Part shown: in pieces, positions 24,419 to 40,412 of the stretch | How positions within the stretch are numbered: the first letter of the stretch is position 1 | How the letters are laid out: each line of letters begins with the position of its first letter | Assembly (NCBI GenBank): GCA_022578965.1 | Contig: MU400564.1 | Span: 1 to 64,000, forward strand | DNA: 64,000 nt | Source: Xylaria sp. FL1777 | Taxonomy: Eukaryota; Ascomycota; Sordariomycetes; Xylariales; Xylariaceae | Direction: 5' to 3' | Made by a program: the position numbers and the translations under genes | The notes under the pieces: generated by a model | Told to the model about the DNA's origin: nothing | Seen by the model: only the letters and a program-made list of their open reading frames with translations | The model's database searches: none

Positions 24419-25369
24419 CTAACCCGCCACCAAAAGCTTGTACGGAATATTAATTGTGACGATGTCAATCGAGGCTTCGCCTATCTTAAGGCAGTCTTGA
24501 TTGGGACAATTCTCACTCCGGAGTTCTGGAGCCTCACGAACCCAGGAGGGCAGAAGGTGATGAATAGTTCCACCCGAAATATCTTGTAGCAGCTTAGTTT
24601 CGAGTTCCTGTAATAGACTGGCTAAGATGGATCGACTTTCAAGCGCTGAAAATAACCCAGTAGTATGGGCGTTAAGTTCAAGCAGCTTGCGCTGCAAGCT
24701 CTTCAGCATACTACACCCGTATTTTATGGGCTGCTCGATTAGATTTCGAAGGTCAGCGTGAAGGCGCTCGAACTCTTCAGATCCATGTTTTTGAATAAGG
24801 GCTTCTCGATGAAGAGTGAGCAAACGACGTAATTCACTGAGTTGACGCGCGGCTGGTTCCCACTCATCTAAGTCAACAGTGGCTGTAACATTGATATACG
24901 ATGGAAGTAGGGAGGCACCCATGTAAAGTAGTGGAAAGTTGCAATCTAATGAATCGTTTGATGTAAAGGTTTTCTTTCCGGTGGATTGAATTGCAATGCT
25001 TGATGTGGCTGTGGTGCGAGCGGTGGCCCCTTCAGATGTTTGGATAGTGATGGTCTGAGTAGATGCAGTTGACTGAGCAATGGTGCCAGTAATGAATTCC
25101 ATCAACACTGCAGACGTAATTGTTTCCGTTCCAAATACTGACGATGTTGCTACATTTATGGGCGGCTCTGCTTCTGCTTCTTTTCTTCGTATTATGGCCG
25201 TTTTAGGATATAGAAGGCTTCTGTCGCTCCTGGGATTAGTATTGCCATCGAGAAATCCAGCCACGTTTGTATTCCGAGGAAAATATGCTTGCGCTATAAG
25301 TACGTATAAAAAGTCTACGCGCAGCAGGTGTTTCCCTAGTAGTACCAACCCTCGAATTAATGCAGCCAT
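24419..25369 (-). CDS. Unrecognised protein, helical, possible signal anchor
   Basis: An uninterrupted frame of 316 codons starting at the ATG at 25,369; upstream in-frame codons lack an ATG. Residues 1-30 contain a hydrophobic stretch that could be a signal peptide or anchor. A Thr/Ser/Ala-rich middle (roughly residues 75-150) resembles a low-complexity extracellular linker. The C-terminal half is helical and charged with repeated Leu spacing, suggesting a helical bundle or coiled coil, and has a few cysteines near the end. I do not recognise the family. It is transcribed toward SER1 and away from KatG sequence. A spliced longer model cannot be excluded. Confidence 0.5.
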   Translation of the reverse strand: MAALIRGLVLLGKHLLRVDFLYVLIAQAYFPRNTNVAGFLDGNTNPRSDRSLLYPKTAIIRRKEAEAEPPINVATSSVFGTETITSAVLMEFITGTIAQSTASTQTITIQTSEGATARTTATSSIAIQSTGKKTFTSNDSLDCNFPLLYMGASLLPSYINVTATVDLDEWEPAARQLSELRRLLTLHREALIQKHGSEEFERLHADLRNLIEQPIKYGCSMLKSLQRKLLELNAHTTGLFSALESRSILASLLQELETKLLQDISGGTIHHLLPSWVREAPELRSENCPNQDCLKIGEASIDIVTINIPYKLLVAG

Positions 25370-25783
25370 GGTGTGATTCTGTAGATATTCGCTATGGATA
25401 TAAGTACATGAAGGCGCAATGCACACGCAGGGTTCCTTTTTAGTGATGGAAGAGGACTACAAGTGTTAGTAACCTATTTAAAGGATACTGAGACAAGGAT
25501 ATATGTCTTAAAAAAACACCGGATTCGGCTACTTAAAACTAGCTACCTTTCAACTTGATGTTAAGTAACTTCATATATAAAGGCCATTTTATAATAACAA
25601 AGGGAAAAAGATAACATGGTAATTATTTCCATGTTAGGGTTTAGAAATGAAATTTAGCTTTAATATGATTATGTTAAATTTATTGCTTTGTTGTTGAATT
25701 TATGTAATTTTTGTTATTTCCTGGAGCTATAGTCTAGGTTTGGTTGACTCTGCCATTGGTTCTGCCTTTTTGATCCCATCTAG

Positions 25784-30769
<4,986 letters not shown>

Positions 30770-30776
30770 AAAAAAA
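30770..30776 (-). terminator. Pol III terminator of tRNA-Arg
   Basis: Seven consecutive T residues on the minus strand lie 26 nt downstream of the tRNA 3' end (30,802). This is a normal RNA polymerase III stop. Confidence 0.6.
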
Positions 30777-30801
30777 TCCAAGAAGAGACATAATTACTCA
30801 G

Positions 30802-30988
30802 TGACCTCGCTGGGGGTCGAACCCAGAATCTCCTGATAACTTATCGATAAGCATTAGTCCAACCCACCAATCCGTGAACGCGTCCTGTCAACGCGTTCTG
30901 CTGGATTATCTGGCGGGGTTCAACGCCGTTGGTTTTTTTTTTAAATTTTCGATCGTAGTCAGACGCCTTGCCATTGGGCCACGAGGCC
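30802..30988 (-). tRNA. tRNA-Arg(ACG) with a 115-nt intron
   Basis: Exons 30,988-30,953 and 30,837-30,802 fold into a 72-nt tRNA. The acceptor stem pairs GGCCTCG with CGAGGTC (one G-T pair), discriminator A. The D stem is GCC/GGC. The anticodon stem is TCTGA/TCAGG with loop C-T-ACG-A-A. The T arm is CTGGG-TTCGACC-CCCAG. The intron 30,952-30,838 falls between positions 37 and 38, the canonical place. Box A (TGGCCCAATGG) and box B (GGTTCGACC) are both intact, the intron has no T4 run on the transcribed strand, and a T7 stop follows. These points favour a live gene. The intron is much longer than the usual 10-60 nt of nuclear tRNA introns. A disrupted tRNA is the alternative. Confidence 0.8.
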
Positions 30989-32719
30989 GTGGACTGTTGG
31001 GCTGCGAAGTTAGTAAGTTCTATCATAAACGAACGGTAGAGAATCTGCAAATCTGCAAACCTGGAATAGTCTTGGTTTTAGTCTGTTTATTGTCTCTGTA
31101 ATGCGACTCGCTAACGGTGTGGACTTCGTCGCTATGCGTATCAAAAGGGCTGAATTCTCCAGGTTGGAAATCTCAATAAGGAAGTTCAAGGCCAAGAATA
31201 AAAGGAACTTCTACAGCTACTTAAAATTATACCTTACCATCAGGGAGGTAGACTTTGCTAGCACAGGTGGAACTCCCCCTTATGCAATAAGAATAGTTAA
31301 CACTGAAAACCTAGTTATTTATTCCCGTTAAAACCTACCACAGAAACTTCCCACGGGCTTTAGCGTGGACTAGCATGAATAACAAATATGGAGACAAGAT
31401 GTCTAAAATGATCAGGAGTAGCGTTGGCATTCCTACGAGTATCCAGAATGATAGACTGCCTGATGAGTATTTTGCCAATGTGAAGCCGCAAACTAGCACG
31501 TTAGAGCACCTTATAGATAGTAACGCCGTAGTACCTGAGAAGTAAATTGCTGTCGTCGATATTAGCTAACTTGCTTACGATGTTGCTTGCAATGTCCCAA
31601 TCATCGACTGTGAAAACTGCCTTTACCCCTTTTGGGGAAATTAGAAGTAGCCTGGTCAATATATTGCTAGAGAGACATGAGTAGGCGGCAAGAGAGAACA
31701 ACTCGACTTAGCTCACCTATTTCGCAGGGTTAGTAGGCTTGCGCATATTGCAATGTTGCCATGGAGCAACATTACCACATTAGTAGGGTGCTCTTGGGGA
31801 CATAACAGATAAGTATCGCCAAATTTGTAGCATTGATATATCTGAAATCGAGAGTACGGAAAAACTTAGGCAGTCCGCTTCTGTCGAGGCACCACAGCAC
31901 GGTCGTTAGTACGAGATTGGTCTATTGTCAGGTTTTCGGACAACCCGCAGGTAGTAGGCTTTACCTGTAACAAGCCCCTAGGAAGTTAAAAAAAGTGGAA
32001 GGCCACACACTTCGCATAGCGCAGCAAATAGAGGGAAGCAATTCATATATTAACTCTGAATTAAAATTGGTCAAGCAGTGACTGATGAAGAAAGAGGACG
32101 AGGGCCAGGTTAATATGCTCACACATGGTCTAAAGCGTTAGCATTGATACATTTCCATTTTAGCTGAAAATAGGAAATGAAGGCAACATTTTGGTACATT
32201 GGAGAAATAGCGTGTCCTCTTACTGCTACGTCTTGGCTTGTATAGATTTCTCTCCTTGGCTGAGTAGCCGATAATCGATGTCGGTTGAATTGAATAACGC
32301 GCCATCCCGCGGTTAATATCATTTGTTTCCATACCTCCCATATAAGTCATGCATATTTTAGATCGCATGGGCACCTATCGCTAACGGGACGGAAACCGGT
32401 ATGAGATCGCGGGGTAAGTGAAATAAATGCCGGTACCCAACACCAGTCTGACTGCCGATCCAATGGTTTCATATAAAGGTTCGATATGCTCCTATGAGAG
32501 AGATGTGTTGTGACATGTCTGTCCTTTTGCCTGAAAGGGCATTATTCTTTTTCTTTCCCAGGGCCCAACGTAGCCTGGCAAGCTAGCGATTGACAATTTT
32601 TTTTTTAGGTCGACGGACTCGTGTATTTAGACCGTCGTTCGCGATAATATCGACAACACGGATTATGGTCAATTAAATGTTTTCATTCCATATAAGTAGC
32701 GACATTACAAGAAATCAGT
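30989..32719. other. Intergenic region with one short ORF
   Basis: A 56-codon frame at 31,375-31,545 (+) has a protein-like composition but no homology that I know. Other frames (31,101-31,331 +, 31,501-31,701 -) show no motif. The stretch before 32,720 must include the MFS transporter promoter. Nothing else is recognised. Confidence 0.35.
31375..31545 (+). CDS. Short ORF, doubtful
   Basis: Fifty-six codons from ATG to TAA with mixed hydrophilic residues (M-S-K-M-I-R-S-S-V-G near the start, S-N-A-V-V-P-E-K at the end). No splice partner or domain was found. It may be a fragment of a lost gene or chance. Confidence 0.15.
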   Translation: MNNKYGDKMSKMIRSSVGIPTSIQNDRLPDEYFANVKPQTSTLEHLIDSNAVVPEK

Positions 32720-34648
32720 ATGGCAATCAACTCCAAAGAACAGCTACCCAAGCGGCCCCTCCATCTCGTCCACAGGTATTTTTTGCCCTGCGTGAAACTG
32801 CAGTCAAGGCTGTGACAATTAACGGATTCCCAATAGTCATGCCCAGGAAGGTGATATCCCAGGCACGGTTAATGTCAAAGCAGTGGGTTAGTGGTATTGA
32901 ATGAGACTACATCTTCTCTCAATTTGCTAATAGGTGGCTAGAGGGAGATGATACTGGTTATGGCCAGGCACTCTTTCCTGTCCCAGCTGAGGACCCCAAT
33001 GATCCCCTCCAGTGGTCTAAATTCAAGAAAAACATGATTCTAATGATCATCTGCATCTACTCTTTCCTTGGAAACTCGGCATTACTGGGCGTTGGCCCGT
33101 ACATTACGCTATGGTCGGAGGTATTCGAGGTTTCGCAAGCAGATGCCTCAACCTTGATTTCTTATCCAAATTTGGCGTATGGGCTTACTTCATGGTTACT
33201 GGTGCCCCTTTACTTGAGATTTGGGAGGAGACCCGTCATGCTCGGATCAATGCTAGCTGTAAGGAGCAGTGATATATCTCCTGTGCACGCGACTGAAATG
33301 CTTATTTATCTACATAGTTCATCGCTGGCCTTGCTGGCTGCTCACGAGCGACTAGCTTCAGCGGCCTCATGGCGGCCAGGGTTATCCATTGTCTGGGTGC
33401 TGGCGTATGCGAGGCTATGCCAGTTCAACTCGTCAACGACATATTCTTTCTGCACGAACGCGGGGTGCAGCTCGGATATTATACATGTAATGGCGATACT
33501 CCTCGGCTTATTTGTAGAATCTTAGCTGATGAACATTCTAATAGTTGCATTATGCCTTGCGGCACTTGCGACGCTTCCTGCTTCATACATGCTTCCTACG
33601 AAATATTCATGGAGACTTTTCTTCTATGTCATATTGGCTTTCGCAGCAGCACTCTTCATCTTAGCCTTCTTGTTCGTCGAGGAGACATCGTACGAGAGGA
33701 GAAAACAGGTCGACATCACAATGAATGAAGATCAGGACTCGGCAAACGCAGCCCATAGTCAAGACAAGCCCGATGTACTTGCTGTTGAGCAACCACCGTT
33801 TACTCCCTGTCGCAAGTCATTCCTCTCCACTCTCAAGCCGTGGGGGCGTATTGATCCCACGGTACCTTTTTTTACGTTGCTATGGAGGTCGATGACCTAC
33901 TTCCTTGTGCCCCAGGTCCTATGGGTCATCACGTCCTTCGGTATCATAATTGGACTGGGTGGATTGTCCTTCAATTTTGTGTTTCCCATTAAGATCACAG
34001 CGCCCCCATACAACTGGCCCGCAGTGAGTTCGGATGACAACAGGAGGTCCAAACATTGATTCTATTGCTGATTTTATACTACAGTCGATATCCGGAATCC
34101 ATGCTATTGGGTCGACGATAGGATTCCTGCTTGCCGTTCCCTTCACACCAACATCGGATATATTGGCAGCATATCTCACACGCCGTAATAACGGCATCCG
34201 GGAAGCTGAGATGCGATTGGGGGTCATGCTCCCTGCAATGATCGTTGGTCCCGTGGGGCTAGTTGTCTACGGACTAACTGCACAGCTGAATTTGCACTGG
34301 ATAGGATACTTCCTTGGTGCTGGTATGGCATCATGGTGTGGCTATTTCTACTACAGCTTCACATTGGCCTATGCTGTGGACTCATACAACAATGACACCT
34401 CTGAAATGCTTATGGCCATGAACGTTGGTAAGCAGCTTGTTAGCTTTGGACTAGGGTTTAAGGTATTGGATTGGATTATGCAGAGCAGTTATGCGGCTGT
34501 AATATCTGCCGGGTTTGGCTCGATCCTTCTTGCTAATAATATGTTTCTCGTGGTATTCATGATTTGGGGGAAGGATATTCGTCGGTTCATGTCCAAGTCT
34601 TGGCTGGCTAGGTTACATGGCCGAGCAACTAAAACTGGGCAATTTTAA
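32720..34648 (+). CDS. MFS transporter (DHA1/HOL1-like)
   Basis: Membrane permease with twelve predicted helices, probably an H+ antiporter for small molecules. Six exons join in frame: 32,720-32,775, 32,837-32,886, 32,942-33,258, 33,318-33,486, 33,545-34,023 and 34,085-34,648, giving 544 aa. The N-terminus has the family pattern G-T-V-N-V-K followed by E-D-P-N-D-P-L-Q-W just before helix 1. The loop between helices 2 and 3 has L-R-F-G-R-R-P-V. A hydrophilic central loop (about residues 240-290) separates the halves. Each acceptor was chosen because it keeps these motifs and the helices; the last (after ATACTACAG) removes a frame that otherwise begins at 34,034. It stands next to a Zn2Cys6 protein on the same strand. 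The substrate cannot be read from sequence. Confidence 0.88.
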
Positions 34649-35440
34649 GGAGTTTAGTAGAAGATACTTGCACATAAATCGTATGGATTCCCGGCGTTCT
34701 GGGTATATATATTTCGCAGTGTTATGGGATTGTTTGACAATCTCCTTTACCTCTCGCTTAATTATGATAATTGATAACTAGCTGTATGACGTTAACATAA
34801 TCTCAGAAGCGTGAAATGCCAGAAAAACAATATTCTGTCTCTTATTATCTTAGTGATATCGTTACTTTTCATCCTTGCTTAAAGCTAAGTAAGTACGGGT
34901 GGCCATCTAAAGAAAAGGCCCCCTTTCAAGATTTGCTGGGCTTTCTCAATCGCTTAGTGGACATGCCTGGATAGATAGATAGACATGCACATCTAAAACG
35001 CATATTGCAAAGCTAACGTACCAAGTTAGACCGTACGTAGTTTCATCGAATTATTTGCAGTATTCTCTCAAAGAGAACTTGCAGTCAACAAACCCACCAT
35101 TCTTAGAAGCCTTGAAAGACACCAGATCTAGTACAATCGTACTTGCTTGAATGCGAAGGAAAGTCATCAATCAGTTGCAAAGGCAACTAAGATATATCAA
35201 GGCAGTCTCAAAAAGTTCCACTTCGGCTGCCTTTGTGTCGCATCGGAACTGGCATCTTAAGGGGGGAATATAGATGGCCACGCTTGACCACTGCAATCTA
35301 TAAAGCCATAGCATGGCCGGCTTGCGATTTCACCACAGGAGCGAACTTCGGTTTGTCTCTACAGAGTACTGCAAAAACCAGGTGGTCAGCGTGGCGGCCC
35401 CCGGGGTGGTCTAAGACAATAACCAACTGCTGACTACAAC
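34649..35440. other. Intergenic, MFS 3' flank and Zn2Cys6 5' flank
   Basis: No gene recognised. There is a short GATA run (ATAGATAGATAGACA, about 34,972). Frames are below 70 codons. Confidence 0.4.
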
Positions 35441-35999
35441 ATGGAACCTACCGACACATCCGTGACGATGGAACCACTTGACAAAGGTGACGTTACGACT
35501 GTGCCTGTCAAAGGTGAAGCAAAGGATAGCAGAACACCTCTCAAACAATTCTCGACATCACGATCCATTGCGTTGCCGCCAGGTACGCCACTGCGAAGGA
35601 GGAGGAAGCGGATCGGTGGAAAGCGAACGGTCAGAAGCTGCACATCGTGTCGAGCCGCCCACGTCAGGTGTGTAGCGGATCGATATGGCGTCCCATGCGA
35701 GAGGTGTGCCAGAAAATCCTGGTTAGATGTAAGTTATACCCCTATAATACACACAGAAAGCATCAAGGGGTTACCTATGTTTGGTATTAATCCAAGAAGC
35801 TGTGTACGATATCACGCCCTGACGGTGACACTAGTGCACTCTAATGCAGAAAGAACAAGAGGAAGCCCCGGTTAAGAACAAAACTACCGATCAAAGCCAC
35901 ATCATACAACTCAGCTCAGCGCAAACAGATGAACTAAAGCAAATTGCTTCTGAAACGCTGGTTTTGATGACTGGGGCGGTGAAGCCTGAGTCGTCTTGA
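35441..35999 (+). CDS. Small Zn2Cys6 binuclear cluster protein
   Basis: Fungal DNA-binding domain of the Gal4 type. Exons 35,441-35,728 and 35,835-35,999 give 150 aa. The cluster reads C-T-S-C, six residues, C, eight residues, C-E-R-C, seven residues, C. The sixth cysteine is created exactly at the splice junction: K-S-W-L-D joins C-T-L-M-Q when the acceptor ending ACACTAG is used. A later acceptor (after AATGCAG) would lose that cysteine. A basic stretch R-R-R-R-K-R precedes the cluster. The protein stops shortly after, without the large middle homology region of ordinary Zn2Cys6 activators, so it is either a natural mini-regulator or a truncated gene. It lies between an MFS transporter and an oxidoreductase, all on the plus strand. 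Confidence 0.7.
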
Positions 36000-37296
36000 G
36001 CAACTGCTAGGTGTATGTCATGACGGGTCAAGTCTTCGGGTCCAAGTCTCTGAACGAGCACACAAACGTATCCGATGTCTATGCGCAGGTATAGAGGTTA
36101 GTACGCCTTATGTCAATTCTACACAAAAGTAGAGGTCTAGGCTTTAACATACCAATAGTTCCAGCCAATACTTCTGCTATCGACTTGGTTACAAACATCC
36201 CCCCAAAAAGAGTCCAGAAAGAAGAAGACAGACAGACAGACAGAGAGGGAGGGAGGTATTCGTCTGTTCGAATCAATGGTAGGGATTAAAGCCGTTAATT
36301 CACGGGGGTCGTAATTGCGTTAGCCGAATTGTCCCCTGAAGGTCATGTATGGGGGATGAGCTGACATTCGGAGAGGGAATGGAGGCCATACGTAGTAGAC
36401 ACAACCGCCCGAGGATGATATCTGATACAATGGGATATGGCGTCATAGTTGGGGGTAAGGCAGGATTACGGATTTCGTTAATGCGTAAATCAGCCAAGGT
36501 TGGAAGATTAGTAAACGAGAATTACCTAGTTGTGCGCTAATACCAATACCTATTTTGCAAGAAACCACGCCCCCCCTTGATACTATTGGAGTTCCTAAGG
36601 ACTGTCGTTATTGTTATATTTTCACTAATGATGCTATTTCCAAAATTTAAGCATAAGCTCTGATTCATCGGCGAAAAGGTCAAGATTGATATTTGACTAA
36701 TAGTGGATTAAACTGATTAGTATACTTATTTGATACTACGTAGGCAAAAGAGCAGTACTAACTTTCCACCGCCGAATGCAATCTGAAGCTGTACTAGGGA
36801 ATGATCATAATATATGTCACCACGTTGCTTATGAAGTCGGCCGATGATTTGGCAATAGTTCACTTGGCATGGTACTGGAGCTTGTCTCCTTTGAGCCGCC
36901 GTCCTCACATACCCTTGAGATAACTGCGGAGTCGGAGCCGGAACTCCGCGGTGTGTGTGCCTTGCAAGGCGTCCGGTGGATCCGGCGATGCGGATAAACG
37001 AGTGTCACGGTGAAGCTTGGTACGGAATGAGACAGCCCCTAGGGCATCGGGGTGTCTGAAGAGTAGAAATCAGATGATCTCTTTGGAGCGATTACAAATG
37101 TCACTTGATTTCTAATGCGTCCACGTCCGATGGTTGGGACGGGACGCGGCGCAATAGGCCACGGCAAGTCTCGTCGCAACCCCAGAGCAAGGTGACGTGC
37201 TTGCGGGGAACTAACACGGCTGGCCTGTGAGACAGCATGTGCTAGCCAATCAGCAGGGTTAGCTACGACGGTCGCTATGAGCTCACCCAGAACGGC
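36000..37296. other. Intergenic region
   Basis: There is no gene that I can support. A GACA microsatellite followed by GGGA repeats lies at about 36,226-36,256. Frames such as 36,349-36,540 (+) and 37,039-37,299 (-) have no motif. No extension of the Zn2Cys6 protein into a middle homology domain was found. Confidence 0.4.
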
Positions 37297-37309
37297 CAAT
37301 ATATAAATA
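37296..37309 (+). promoter_or_regulatory. CCAAT/TATA-like core promoter
   Basis: CCAATATATAAATA stands about 140 bp upstream of the start codon at 37,444. A CCAAT element runs directly into a TATA-like sequence. A C/T and A-rich leader of the usual fungal type follows. Confidence 0.45.
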
Positions 37310-37443
37310 CCGAGGAATGGAAGGTTAGAGCGAGCGATCTTCTTCTCAGATCATACTAGTCCATACATATTAGTACATAGTCAGACACTTCGCAGACCAA
37401 ACTAGATACACCTTTTCATCCTTTCCAAGAGAGAAAGAACACA

Positions 37444-38414
37444 ATGGCATCCGCAGACGTCCAGGCACCCACAGGCAGTCTCCCGACCTTCTTCGCCGAG
37501 GGTCTCCAGACCGCCGGCGGGTCCGCATCTCCGAGCGAGGTGGAGACTGTGCTGAACTTCTTTAAGGACAACGAGGACGGCTCGCCACCAGAACCAAGCT
37601 ACGTGAACAAGCCAGAGTCATACACGAGGCCGGTAGATTCTCATAGCGTCAAGATCACCGACATTGCGGGACGAGAAGCCGAGTTCACCCTTGACAAGCA
37701 GGGCTTCCAGGTCCACCGCCATGTGGCGCAGGAGAAGGACTTCGTCGACGACGAGCACATCAAGGCCGTGTACTATCCCGAGACTGAACAATTGCTCAAG
37801 GACGTGTATGTACAAGAATAATGAACTCTCAATAACTCCTTCGCACTGACCCCCGCTCCAGTACCGGCGCGTCCAAAATCTTCATTTTCGATCATACCAT
37901 CCGTCGCCAGCCCAAAGATGGCCGGGACAAAAACGATCCGGTTGCCAGCCTGCGTGGGCCAGTGCAGCGCGTGCACATCGACCAGTCGTATTCGGCCTCT
38001 CTATCCCGCGTGCCTCACCACCTCCCCGCTGAAGAGGCAGCGGAGCTTCTTAAGGGCCGTGTCCAGATCATCAACGTATGGAGACCCATTAAGACGATAG
38101 AGCGCGACCCGCTAGCCGTGGCCGACGCGCACAGTGTAGGCGAGGAAGAGCTCGTACCTATCGGGTTGATCTACCCGAATCGCAAGGGCGAGACGCTCGC
38201 AGTGCGATATTCCCCCACACACCGTTGGTACTATAAAAAGGGGTTGACTCCCGAGGAGGTACTCCTGATCAAATGCTTTGACAGCAAGACGGACGGCCGT
38301 GCTCGGCGTATCCCTCATACAGCCTTTGTTGACCCAACCTCCAAGCCTGATGCCCCTTCGCGTGAGAGCATTGAAGTTCGCTGCTTGGTCTTCCACCCCG
38401 AAGATCGAGACTAG
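37444..38414 (+). CDS. AsaB/CmcJ-like hydroxylase-desaturase
   Basis: A member of the fungal family often annotated as 7-alpha-cephem-methoxylase P8 chain related or GA4 desaturase; these are Fe(II)-type oxidoreductases, some of which act in secondary metabolism (AsaB of the aspergillic acid pathway). Exons 37,444-37,805 and 37,862-38,414 give 304 aa, the family length. The junction restores K-D-V-T-G-A-S-K-I-F-I-F-D-H. V-H-I-D-Q-S-Y carries the His/Asp iron ligands expected in the family and I-P-H-T-A-F the distal His; I-I-N-V-W-R-P and C-F-D-S-K are conserved neighbours. No signal peptide is seen. It converges with Met1. The substrate is unknown. Confidence 0.85.
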
Positions 38415-38635
38415 GCACAAGGTCGACCACAGACCCTAGGCAGGTGAAGTGGAAAGGCGAGGGAACGTAGAAGTTGGGCGAGGTGGTGGAGGATGAGCAC
38501 TGGAGGAAATGTTGAATGGTAGATTGTCCCTAACACTGTAAATCAGGCAATTTGATTAGAATAGACCCCACCGACACCGCTTAAATGCTACTCGCTTCGT
38601 GACATGTTAGAAGTTTGAAATTATTGCGCGGGGAA

Positions 38636-40412
38636 TTATGCGGCCCCTAAGTCTATACCGTCCATGATGTCTAGGCCGCCAAAACCCTCTTCGACATTCC
38701 AAGCAGAACTACTTTCCGGCTTGTTTAGGAACTCACAGGCGTGCCCGACAACGAGAAGGCCGGGGGGCCTGCTGCCTTCCTGCTCAATCGCCTCGACAAC
38801 CTTGTCTAATGTGGTTCGAATGACTCTTTGATCGGGACAGCTTGCGCGCTCGATTACGGCACAAGGTGTATTTGGTGGCCATAGCACTCTTCGGCTTAAA
38901 GTAGAGTTTATTCCTTTCCGAAACACGGGGGGACTTGCTTCCTCACTGTGGGGCGAGTTTCCTGTTTCTAGGTCCTCGGTCAATTCACTGACAAGTCCTG
39001 CTATGCGATGTAATGCCATAAGGAATATAACCGTTCGCGTAGGGTTATACTCGGGTGGTGCAGGTGGCCTCCCCTTCTTTCCGGTGCCAGTGCAGATGAG
39101 AACCTGGTCGGCAACGTCGCGCTGTGTGGAAGGAATATCGGCGAAAAGAGGGGCTGACAGAGCAGATGTAACCCCGGGTAAGACGACTACTTTGTCGCCA
39201 AGACCGTGATTGCGGAAATATTCCACCTCTTCCCCTCCTCGTCCATAGATGTATGGGTCACCCTGCTTCAGGCGTAGAACCGTCTTGCCTTCACGCACAC
39301 CGGCTATAGCCATCTCCTGGAGCTCGTTCTGCGCAGCGTCGGCATTACCCGGGAACTTACGCGCAATCTGGACGGGCGTCCTCCGAGGTATCAAGTCTAA
39401 CACACCTGCAGGAACAAGCTTGTCTGCCAGAACGAGATCGGCGCTTTGCATGGCCTTGTGGGTCGCTCGAGTTAAAAGATCTGGATGCCCGGGTCCAGAT
39501 CCGGCAAGGATTATTCGACCCCTATTCTTAGAATGATGTGATAGTGTAGACTTGCCGACAGGCTCGGGCGAGCTGGCTGTCTCATATGACTTCAGAATGG
39601 CACATACGTCTTCATCCGTAATCGCGGCTAACCGCTTCAGCGGCCAGTATTCGCAGACCTGGCTCAACCAACGCATGCGCCTATTCTTAGCAGCATCGAG
39701 ATCGGCGTCGGTTACTAGCCTATTGAAGGTCGCCGGCTGGTCCACCGAATCATCGCCATCACCACAGTCGGCTTGGGCCAGATATAGCAGGTGGTCCTCT
39801 TCCTGTATTCGTTTACGAATGTTGCCAAGCTTCAGACAAGCGCCACCGAGGTTTTGAGGGAGCGAGGCGGCAATCTCGCGGCGTATTCTAGATGCCAGCT
39901 TGCAGCCGTGACCATTTGTAGTGACGCCTATCTGGAGAGGGCCGTCGGTATGGTTTGAGAGGAGGGAAAAGGAACAGAGCTGGGGAGCATCGACGACATT
40001 GATGGGAATTCGATTTCGCTTGCATAGGGAAGATACGCGAGAGCCTTGTTTCTCCAAATTAGTAAAGGAAGAGCTCTAAGGGCGAGCATGGCGGTATTAG
40101 CGTACCGAGATCATTATCCCTTGAGCTCGAAGTGACAAAGACGGCGTCTACTACGTGGTCGATGTCTTGCCTTCCGAGCGTGAAGAGGTGGCTGGGTTGG
40201 AACTCCTCCTTTACCCATTTAATCTCTCCATTATCTACCCTCTCTCGTAGAGCATAATGAAGCTCTGTCGCCCCTGGCACAAGCAGCACAGGCAATGCGC
40301 CGGCGGCCAGGGACTGACTACATCGGGCAGCAGCCAAAGAGTTAGAGCCAACGATCAAGTGAATATGTGACTCGCAATTAATTGCCGTAAGCAGAGAAAT
40401 ATTAGGCGCCAT
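38636..40412 (-). CDS. MET1: Met1-type uroporphyrin-III C-methyltransferase / siroheme synthase
   Basis: Makes siroheme, the cofactor of sulfite and nitrite reductases: SAM-dependent methylation of uroporphyrinogen III to precorrin-2, with an N-terminal Rossmann domain like that of precorrin-2 dehydrogenase. Exons 40,412-40,106 and 40,044-38,636 give 571 aa. The first exon begins M-A-P-N-I-S-L-L-T-A and has I-H-L-I-V-G-S-N-S-L-A-A-A-R-C. The junction gives N-D-L-G-S-R-V-S-S. The SUMT domain starts near residue 276 with G-R-I-I-L-A-G-S-G-P-G-H-P-D and contains R-L-K-Q-G-D-P-Y-I-Y-G-R-G-G-E-E and V-L-P-G-V-T-S-A. Only non-ATG codons lie in frame upstream of 40,412, so that start is preferred. 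Confidence 0.92.

Noticed and set aside
25370..25426. Longer N-terminus of the unrecognised protein at 24,419
   Set aside because: The upstream initiator would be GTG; the first ATG is at 25,369.
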